In this document: positions 1-5,808 of the stretch, piece by piece
How the letters are laid out: each line of letters opens with the position of its first letter
How positions within the stretch are numbered: position 1 is the stretch's first letter
Assembly (NCBI GenBank): GCA_900549195.1
Contig: URNK01000111.1
Location: 1-5,808 of the forward strand
Direction of reading: 5' to 3'
Origin: an uncultured Collinsella sp.
GTDB lineage: Bacteria > Actinomycetota > Coriobacteriia > Coriobacteriales > Coriobacteriaceae
DNA: 5,808 bases
Translations under genes and position numbers: made by a program
The notes under the pieces: generated by a model
What the model was told of the DNA's origin: nothing
Databases searched by the model: none
What the model saw: the letters and a program-made list of their open reading frames with translations, nothing else

Positions 1-44
1 ATGAGCGCTAGTCTCGTGGGCTCGGAGATGTGTATAAGAGACAG
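1..44. other. Nextera i7/Read 2 adapter remnant (artificial sequence)
   Basis: This is not genomic DNA. Positions 26-44 are the 19-base Tn5 mosaic end used in tagmentation kits, and 11-25 are the Read 2 side of the Nextera adapter (GTCTCGTGGGCTCGG). Positions 3-10 (GAGCGCTA) sit where the i7 index belongs and read as the reverse complement of TAGCGCTC, which I recall as Nextera XT index N723. The leading AT matches the end of the P7 sequence. Biological sequence starts at 45, only 3 bp from the stop codon of the activase gene. These bases should be masked before any annotation or submission. Confidence 0.97.
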
Positions 45-47
45 CCC

Positions 48-812
48 CTAGGCCAAGGCGGCGGCGCGGACAGCCGCGCCGATCGCTCCGGCAAAGCGAG
101 CCTGGGGCGAGGTGGTCACCGGCGACCCCAGTAGCTCGCCCAACCGTTCCACTACGAAGGCGTTCTCGCACAGGCCACCGGTCAGGTAGTACGGGGCGCC
201 CGCGGCCTGCCCGGCCATGGTCGCCACGCGCGACACGACACTCTCAATCACGCCACGGGCGATGTTCTCGCGCGGCTCACCGCGACCGATCAGGCTGATG
301 ACCTCGCTTTCGGCAAACACGGTGCACATGCTGCTGATCTTGGTGGGCTCGCCGGAACGCGCCAGGTCGGCCATCTGCTGCTGGGAAATGCCTAGGCGGT
401 CGGCCATGATCTCCAAAAAGCGCCCCGTGCCGGCGGCGCACTTGTCGTTCATGGCAAACTTGGCCACGCGGCCACTTTTAAGCTGAATGACCTTGGTGTC
501 CTGGCCGCCCACGTCGATCACGGTGCCGTGATCGCCAAACAGACGCACGGCACCGGTGCCGTGGCAGGTAATCTCAGTCACGACCTTGTGCGCATAGGGC
601 ACGGCGACACGGCCGTAGCCAGTCGCGATCACGCGCACGTCGTCGGCAGCCACGTCATAACCCGCCGCCGCCAGTGCCTCGCGCAGCCGTTCGGAAGCAT
701 CGACCGAGGAGAACCCGGTTGGCTGCACGCACGTCCACGCCACCGAACCCTCCCCGTCGACCACAGCAGCCTTAGCCGCCGTAGACCCGATATCGATCCC
801 GATCCCTATCAT
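48..812 (-). CDS. yjiL: Acyl-CoA dehydratase activase / DCCP reductase-type ATPase (BadF/BadG/HgdC family)
   Basis: A 254-residue cytoplasmic ATPase of the ASKHA fold that should inject low-potential electrons into a partner iron-sulfur enzyme at the cost of ATP. Visible motifs are phosphate-1 GIDIGST (residues 5-11), phosphate-2 DVGGQD (100-105) and an adenosine-site-like LTGGLCEN (210-217). Two segments typical of the family carry the likely [4Fe-4S] ligands: NDKCAAGTGRFLE (Cys125) and SSMCTVFAESE (Cys163). Known activases are homodimers sharing one cluster, each subunit giving two Cys, and are about 255-260 residues, so this protein is full length. The ATG at 812 is preceded by a good Shine-Dalgarno (GGGAG, 823-819, 6-base spacing); the gene ends in TAG. 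It follows its presumed partner after 154 bp. From memory it resembles E. coli YjiL more than dedicated dehydratase activators. The family is certain; the reaction served is not. Confidence 0.93.
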   Translation of the reverse strand: MIGIGIDIGSTAAKAAVVDGEGSVAWTCVQPTGFSSVDASERLREALAAAGYDVAADDVRVIATGYGRVAVPYAHKVVTEITCHGTGAVRLFGDHGTVIDVGGQDTKVIQLKSGRVAKFAMNDKCAAGTGRFLEIMADRLGISQQQMADLARSGEPTKISSMCTVFAESEVISLIGRGEPRENIARGVIESVVSRVATMAGQAAGAPYYLTGGLCENAFVVERLGELLGSPVTTSPQARFAGAIGAAVRAAALA

Positions 813-871
813 GGCTCTCTCCCAATCTAAACATCAAAGACAGCGGCACGTTCAGGCGCCTTAGCTCCAAG

Positions 872-965
872 TTTCTCAGGTGCCGGAGATTGCCCCGAAA
901 GAAGGACGCAGCGTACTTTGGTACGCAAGCGACGGTTTGAGGGGCAAGATCCGGTGCCTGAGGAA
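872..965. repeat. Imperfect palindrome with nested hairpin between the yjiM-like and yjiL-like genes
   Basis: The arms 875-896 and 941-962 match in 18 of 22 positions as an inverted repeat, and a few weaker pairs extend the stem to 872/965. Inside it lies a second perfect 6-bp stem, GCGTAC (911-916) with GTACGC (921-926) around the loop TTTG, extended by CGC (907-909) with GCG (929-931). It begins 1 bp after the stop codon of the upstream gene and covers most of the 154-bp spacer. In plus-strand RNA two of the four arm mismatches become G-U wobbles and the other two form a tandem G-A pair; in the mRNA (minus) sense they stay unpaired. No T-run follows in the transcribed direction, so a simple intrinsic terminator is unlikely. 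It may be a REP-like element, an mRNA-stability hairpin or a decayed mobile palindrome. The remaining spacer, 813-871, shows only the ribosome binding site. Confidence 0.7.
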
Positions 966-966
966 G

Positions 967-2130
967 CTAGAGCGTCTCGATAAAGGCGGCGATGCGGGTC
1001 TCGATCTGGCCCATGTCGCCGTTGCTGTAGTCGGTCTCGATCTTCATGTACGGAATACCCGCACCCTCGACAGCCTCCTGCATGCGCGCGCTCTCCACGT
1101 TAAAGGTGTGGCACGCCTGGAGCACGCTCTCCACTACGCCATCGACATGATACTTCTCGCACATGGTCAGCGTGTTTTCCATACGACCGTCGTTGGGCGT
1201 CATGACCGAGCAGTTGATATCCAGGTAGCGGTCGGCGATGGCGCGCAGGATGTCAGGCGCGTCCGGATCGATCATCATGGCCGCCGTGCGCTCGCCCGAG
1301 CAGTCATCCATGCACACGACCACGCCGCCGTTGGACTCGATGGTGCGGCCAATCTTGTTGATCACGCCGCCCACCGGGCAACCGGTGATCAGAATGCGCT
1401 TGGCATCCGCCGAAACCGGGCGCTCGCCCGTGTCGTAGGCCTCGCGCAGCTTGACAACCTTTTGCTCCAGCTGCTGCGTATAGGCCTCGATATCAAAGCT
1501 AAACGTACCGGCAAACATGGTGCTCATCAGGTCGACGCCGCTCATGGCCGCCGGCTGGTTGGCCTGCAGCGCAAACATCTCGAGCTGGGCCGCACGCAAG
1601 CGGTTGCGACGACGGACGGCAGCGCGCAGGTCATCGTCGGTAATCGTGATGCCGTAGAAGCCCTCGAGTTCCTCCTTGAGCAGGCGACACTCCTCGTACC
1701 AGCCTTCACGCTCGTAGGCGCGATCGCGACCCTGCGGAAGATGCAGAATGTGCGTGCGCTTGAGCTCGTTGAGTAGCTCGTACATCTTCTTTTTGCCGTC
1801 GCAGGTGGTCTCGCCGATGATCATGTCGCTAAAGTACGTAAACGGACACTTTTGCGAATAGGCAAAACCGTACGTCGACTTGATGAGCGGACACAAATTT
1901 GCCGGCAGCACCTTCTCGGCCTCGGGAATCACCTCATCGGACGTACCGCACAGAGCGACACTTGCGGCCCCCGCGGCATCGATAATCTCGAGCGGCGTAT
2001 AGCTGCACAAAAAGCCGACCAGGCGATTGCCGGCCTGCTTATAATCCTTGACGCGAATAAACGCCGCCTTGCGCTGCTCATTGAACTCCTCAAACGTGCG
2101 CGGCAACGGCTGTTCCTCGATATCGGCCAT
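967..2130 (-). CDS. yjiM: 2-hydroxyacyl-CoA dehydratase-family protein, YjiM / double-cubane cluster protein type
   Basis: A 387-residue HgdB/FldC-superfamily protein. I recognise the E. coli YjiM pattern in segments such as CGTSDE (61-66), LCPLIKS (79-85), GETTCDGKKKMYE (106-118), ILITGCPVGG (246-255), LQACHTF (337-343) and IETDYS (364-369). Twelve Cys are present; those at 42, 61, 80, 95, 110, 251, 277, 307 and 340 fall where I recall Cys in YjiM, enough for a double-cubane [8Fe-9S] cluster, which uses six. Classical dehydratases use two different subunits of this superfamily, but only one gene is present here, with its activase downstream. That favours an ATP-dependent reductase of the double-cubane type over a CoA-ester dehydratase. 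No signal peptide or membrane segment is seen, so it should be cytoplasmic and oxygen sensitive. ATG at 2130 has the Shine-Dalgarno AGGGG (2142-2138, 7-base spacing); stop TAG. Family is secure; substrate unknown. Confidence 0.9.
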   Translation of the reverse strand: MADIEEQPLPRTFEEFNEQRKAAFIRVKDYKQAGNRLVGFLCSYTPLEIIDAAGAASVALCGTSDEVIPEAEKVLPANLCPLIKSTYGFAYSQKCPFTYFSDMIIGETTCDGKKKMYELLNELKRTHILHLPQGRDRAYEREGWYEECRLLKEELEGFYGITITDDDLRAAVRRRNRLRAAQLEMFALQANQPAAMSGVDLMSTMFAGTFSFDIEAYTQQLEQKVVKLREAYDTGERPVSADAKRILITGCPVGGVINKIGRTIESNGGVVVCMDDCSGERTAAMMIDPDAPDILRAIADRYLDINCSVMTPNDGRMENTLTMCEKYHVDGVVESVLQACHTFNVESARMQEAVEGAGIPYMKIETDYSNGDMGQIETRIAAFIETL

Positions 2131-2164
2131 AGTAGTTCCCCTCTCTTACACCGATATACCGACA

Positions 2165-2193
2165 ATTAAACAACAAACCCACGCCATACCCAA
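2165..2193 (-). promoter_or_regulatory. Candidate sigma-70-type promoter for the yjiM-yjiL pair
   Basis: In the 76-bp gap after the dppF stop, read on the minus strand, TTGGGT (2193-2188) and TTTAAT (2170-2165) are separated by 17 bases. The -10 box matches 5 of 6 consensus positions, the -35 box 3 of 6. A start near 2158 would leave a leader of about 28 nt holding the Shine-Dalgarno of the yjiM-like gene. The gap is AT-richer than its surroundings. Short AT-rich stretches give such matches by chance, and read-through from the peptide transporter operon is an equally good explanation for expression. Confidence 0.35.
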
Positions 2194-2206
2194 AAGGAAG
2201 CATCCT

Positions 2207-2981
2207 CTAGGGAATGGCGTCGATAAGCTCCTGCGTATACGGATCGCTCGGGTGCGCGATCACGTCCTCGGCCGCGCCCTCCTCGACAAGACGACCGTGG
2301 TAGAGCACGCCAATCCGGTCGGACATATGCCGAACCACACGCATATCATGCGTGATAAACAGCAGCGCCACGCCCGTCGTGCGTTGCAGGTCGCGAAGCA
2401 AGTTGAGCACTTGGGCCTGAACGGACACGTCAAGCGCCGAGACCGGCTCGTCGCATACCACAAGGCGCGGTTCGCAAATAAGCGCCCGTGCCAGATTGAG
2501 TCGCTGGCGCTGTCCCCCCGAAAGGTCGTGCGGATAGCGGTCATAATGCTCTGCCAGAAGACCGACCGAGGCCAGGGCCGAGAGCGCGCGCTCATGGCGC
2601 TCATCCGCATCGCGCACGCCGGCGATAATCAGCGGCTCCTCCAAAATGCGGCCGACACGGTTGCGCGGGTCAAAAGCCGTAGAGCTATCCTGGAATACCA
2701 GCTGGATTTCGCGGCGAAACGGCTTGCGTTCGCGCTCCGACATCGTGGCGAGGTCGTGCCCGCGATAGACAATCGAGCCGGAATCCGCACGCTCGAGACC
2801 ACAGATCAGGCGTCCAGTCGTCGACTTGCCCGATCCGGATTCGCCAACCAGGCCATAGACCTCGCCCGGCGCGATCTCAAACGACAGATCGTCCACGGCG
2901 GTAAAGGCTTGACGCTTAAACCCTGAGCCCGGCATGGGATACGCTTTAGTCAGATGTGAGACCCTAAGCAGAGCTTCGCTA

Positions 2982-2992
<11 letters not shown>
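2207..2992 (-). CDS. dppF: Peptide ABC transporter ATP-binding protein, DppF/OppF type
   Basis: A 261-residue nucleotide-binding subunit that pairs with the DppD-like ATPase to power import through the two permeases on the inner face of the membrane. All ATPase motifs are present: Walker A GESGSGKST (50-58), Q-loop Gln101, signature LSGGQRQR (157-164), Walker B with Asp181-Glu182, D-loop SALD (185-188) and switch His215. The frame stays open up to 3040, but I chose the ATG at 2992 because a strong purine-rich Shine-Dalgarno lies just before it and the family's N-terminus fits there. It overlaps the end of dppD by 11 bp, implying coupled translation. The C-terminus stops at HPSDPYTQELIDAIP and lacks the tail with a four-Cys motif found in many DppD/DppF proteins, so it is on the short side. 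Peptide import is inferred from family; dipeptide, oligopeptide or another small solute cannot be told apart. Confidence 0.92.
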
Positions 2993-3977
<985 letters not shown>

Positions 3978-3980
3978 GGA

Positions 3981-4811
3981 CTAGTCCTCCTTGGTCTTGG
4001 GGTCGAGGGCGTCGCGCAGGCCGTCGCCGGCAAGGTTCAGCGAAAGCACGCTCGCGATGATGGCCGCTGCTGGGAAGAAGATCATCCACCAGGCTTTGCG
4101 CATCACGTTCTTGCCCGCCTGCAGGATGTTTCCCCAGCTGGCGTCGGGTGCCTTGATACCCAGGCCCAGAAACGAGAGGGCGGCCTCGGAAAGCACGGCC
4201 TCGGCAAAGACGAAGGTCGCCTGCACCAGGAAGGGCGCCATAACGTTGGGCACGATATGCAGCCACACGATGCGCGCGGTCGAGGCGCCCTGCACGCGCA
4301 GGGCCTCCACAAAGGGCTCCTCCTTGACCACCATCGCGCGCGAGCGCACGATGCGCGCCATGCTGGGCGTATAGACGATGGAGAGCGCGATGATGACGTT
4401 CCAGACCGAGGCGCCCATCATGGCCATGAGCGCGATAGCCAAAAGTACGCCCGGAATGGACATAAGGCCGTCGCAGATGCGCATGAGAATATGATCGAGC
4501 CTCTCGTTGTAGCACGCATAGGCGCCGATCACCAAGCCGAGCGCACTCGTCGCGAGCGTGACGGCAATGCCAACGCCAAGCGACACGCGCGCGCCCACGA
4601 TGACGCGGGCAAGCAGGTCGCGGCCAAAGTCATCGCAGCCAAAGGGATGCGCGGGCGAAGGCGCCGAAAGTCGCAACGCCATCTCCTGCGCATTGGGATT
4701 AACCGTCCACACCAGCGGACCGACGAGCGCGATCAGCGCAATCGCCAGGAAAATGCAGCCACCGACCACAAACCCCTTGTTGGCAAGAGCCTTTTTAAAG
4801 TTTGCCATCAT
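3981..4811 (-). CDS. dppC: Peptide ABC transporter permease, DppC/OppC type
   Basis: A 276-residue inner-membrane permease that forms the translocation pore with the DppB-like protein. The N-terminal OppC segment is followed by HPFGCDDFGRDLLARVI (55-71), a hallmark of DppC/OppC. Predicted membrane helices lie at about 12-36, 78-101, 115-133, 137-150, 197-215 and 241-262. The cytoplasmic EAA loop that docks onto the ATPase is EALRVQGASTARI (169-181) leading to HIVPN (185-189). The tail GDGLRDALDPK (262-272) is typical. The frame extends to an ATG at 4823 without a usable ribosome binding site; I chose the ATG at 4811, which overlaps the dppB stop as ATGA, with GGGG (4821-4818) six bases upstream. 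The next codon is also ATG, so initiation at 4808 is possible. Stop is TAG. Confidence 0.92.
   Translation of the reverse strand: MMANFKKALANKGFVVGGCIFLAIALIALVGPLVWTVNPNAQEMALRLSAPSPAHPFGCDDFGRDLLARVIVGARVSLGVGIAVTLATSALGLVIGAYACYNERLDHILMRICDGLMSIPGVLLAIALMAMMGASVWNVIIALSIVYTPSMARIVRSRAMVVKEEPFVEALRVQGASTARIVWLHIVPNVMAPFLVQATFVFAEAVLSEAALSFLGLGIKAPDASWGNILQAGKNVMRKAWWMIFFPAAAIIASVLSLNLAGDGLRDALDPKTKED
3986..3992 (-). promoter_or_regulatory. Strong ribosome binding site for dppD inside the dppC 3' end
   Basis: Minus-strand bases 3992-3986 read AAGGAGG, close to a perfect anti-16S complement, 8 bases before the dppD ATG at 3977. It is made from the final Lys-Glu-Asp codons of dppC, so it is a coding and regulatory overlap. 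It is the strongest such site in the window, consistent with high or independent loading of the ATPase gene. Confidence 0.8.
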
Positions 4812-5761
4812 GCATCGCCCCATTTGCGAGCGCGCGGGTCAAAAGCGCCGTAGGCAAGGTCGACGGCCAGATTGATCACCGAATTCAACAAGGCGACGAC
4901 CAGCAGCACGCCCTGAATCACCGGATAGTCGCGACGCTCGATAGAGCTCGTGACCAGCTGGCCCAAACCGGGGATGTTAAAAATGGCCTCAGTCACCACG
5001 GCGCCCGTAATCAGGGAGCCAAAAGAATAGCCGACCGAGGTGAGAATCGGCAGCGCTGCGTTGCGCAGGGCATGGGCCAGCACCACGCGAACCTCGGAGA
5101 CGCCCTTGGCACGCGCCGTCTTGACGCACTCGAGCTGCATGGCCTCGATCACGCTCGCACGCGTCATGCGCATGAGCAGCGCGGCCTGAACGCATCCAAG
5201 CGATATGGCCGGCAACGCAAGATAGCGTAAATGGCTGAACCAGCCCTCCGATAGCGGCGCATAGCCGGCCACCGGGAACACACGCAACGTGACGGCAAAC
5301 AGCCACATAAGCATGAGCGCCATTAAAAAGCCGGGTATCGCCACGCCCAAAAGAGCAACGACACGCAAGACCGCGTCGGTGCGCGACCCATGTTTGAGGG
5401 CAGCGACGACGCCGCAGGGCAGTGCAATCAACAGCGCGATGAGCTGTGCCAGAAGCGCGAGCGATAGCGTGGGGCCAAAGTGCTCGGCGATCGCCTGCGT
5501 GACGGGCTGGCGCATAAAATACGAATCGCCCAGATCGCCGGTAAACACGCCGCCCATCCACTCAACGTAGCGCTGCGGCAGCGGCTCATTGAGTCCCAGG
5601 CTATCGGTGACGCGCTCGATCTGGTCGGCCGAAGCCTCCATGCCGAGCATCGAAGAGGCCGGGTCACCCGGTGTGAGATAGATAATCAAAAACACGACGA
5701 CCGAGATGATGAGCATCACCGGAACCATCGCGCCTATACGTTTGAGCGTGTACTTCAACAT
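4808..5761 (-). CDS. dppB: Peptide ABC transporter permease, DppB/OppB type
   Basis: A 317-residue inner-membrane permease, the first importer gene present. It starts with the usual DppB pattern: MLKYTLKRI, a hydrophobic helix (about 9-28) and LTPGDPA (29-35). A periplasmic stretch includes GVFTGDLGDSY (71-81). Further helices lie at about 97-119, 131-157, 178-196, 233-257 and 281-303. The EAA loop is recognisable as ECVKTARAKGVSE (211-223) with ALRNAALPI (231-239), followed by TEAIFNIPGLGQL (257-269) and the terminal DLAYGAFDPR (301-310). The true start is the ATG at 5761. An apparent six-residue extension (MYKRQR) comes from a GTG inside the sequencing adapter and must be discarded. Only 3 bp of genomic sequence precede the ATG, so the ribosome binding site, promoter and any upstream binding-protein gene are missing. 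It ends in TGA overlapping the dppC ATG. Confidence 0.93.
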   Translation of the reverse strand: MLKYTLKRIGAMVPVMLIISVVVFLIIYLTPGDPASSMLGMEASADQIERVTDSLGLNEPLPQRYVEWMGGVFTGDLGDSYFMRQPVTQAIAEHFGPTLSLALLAQLIALLIALPCGVVAALKHGSRTDAVLRVVALLGVAIPGFLMALMLMWLFAVTLRVFPVAGYAPLSEGWFSHLRYLALPAISLGCVQAALLMRMTRASVIEAMQLECVKTARAKGVSEVRVVLAHALRNAALPILTSVGYSFGSLITGAVVTEAIFNIPGLGQLVTSSIERRDYPVIQGVLLVVALLNSVINLAVDLAYGAFDPRARKWGDA

Positions 5762-5764
5762 GCG

Positions 5765-5808
5765 CTGTCTCTTATACACATCTGACGCTGCCGACGACTC
5801 CTTACGTG
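5765..5808. other. Nextera i5/Read 1 adapter remnant (artificial sequence)
   Basis: Positions 5765-5783 are the reverse complement of the Tn5 mosaic end, 5784-5797 (GACGCTGCCGACGA) the Read 1 side of the Nextera adapter, 5798-5805 (CTCCTTAC) the i5 index position, and 5806-5808 the first bases of the P5 side. CTCCTTAC is the reverse complement of GTAAGGAG, which I recall as index S505. Length is 44 bases, the same as the adapter at the left end. It is artificial and should be masked. Confidence 0.97.

Noticed and set aside
813..871. A separate promoter for the activase gene (CTGAAC with TTTAGA)
   Set aside because: Both boxes match consensus poorly and the spacing is 18; nothing there rises above chance.
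880..1776. Long plus-strand open frame of 298 codons, and similar ones at 2048-2926 and 3966-4853
   Set aside because: They lie antisense to genes with complete family motifs, their translations are rich in His, Arg and Ala without recognisable domains, and such frames are expected opposite GC-rich coding DNA.
48..2130. A classical HgdABC-type 2-hydroxyglutaryl-CoA dehydratase operon
   Set aside because: Only one dehydratase-like subunit is present, with no second subunit or CoA-transferase, and its sequence pattern fits YjiM better; the missing genes cannot be excluded beyond the contig ends.
2150..2163. Two ACCGAY copies, 8 bp apart, near the candidate transcription start of yjiM
   Set aside because: Too short and seen only once; it does not form a palindrome, so there is no support for an operator.
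2192..2208. Intrinsic terminator after dppF: short AGGA/TCCT hairpin followed by T residues
   Set aside because: The stem is only 4 bp (6 with a wobble) and the T-run is short, too weak to call as a terminator.

Overview
The window is one short assembled fragment, about 5.72 kb of bacterial DNA (45-5764), capped at both ends by Illumina Nextera library adapter with index sequence (1-44 and 5765-5808). The DNA is GC-rich. All six genes lie on the minus strand, and most junctions in the transporter block are very tight. The gene content (a Dpp/Opp-type peptide importer plus an oxygen-sensitive 2-hydroxyacyl-CoA-dehydratase-like pair) points to an anaerobic gut-type bacterium. Base composition and protein flavour suggest a coriobacterium such as Collinsella, but that is a guess from memory and nothing in the window proves it.

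In the direction of transcription (right to left), the first block is a peptide ABC importer: permease DppB-like (5761-4808), permease DppC-like (4811-3981), ATPase DppD-like (3977-2982) and ATPase DppF-like (2992-2207). The junctions are a 4-bp ATGA overlap, a 3-bp gap and an 11-bp overlap, so these four genes are almost certainly one translationally coupled operon. The substrate-binding protein that normally accompanies such a system is not here; the contig stops 3 bp before the dppB start codon.

After a 76-bp gap with a plausible promoter comes a second block: a 387-residue protein of the HgdB/YjiM family (2130-967), a 154-bp spacer dominated by an imperfect palindrome (872-965), and a 254-residue BadF/HgdC-type activase (812-48). 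The pair resembles E. coli YjiM/YjiL and the double-cubane cluster protein with its ATP-dependent reductase. It does not resemble a classical two-subunit 2-hydroxyacyl-CoA dehydratase. The activase would use ATP hydrolysis to push low-potential electrons onto an iron-sulfur cluster in the partner; the real substrate is unknown.

The points most worth a second look are the probable double-cubane-type reductase pair, the structured palindrome between its two genes, and the adapter ends, which create false protein termini. I saw no RNA genes, CRISPR array or genuine mobile element.
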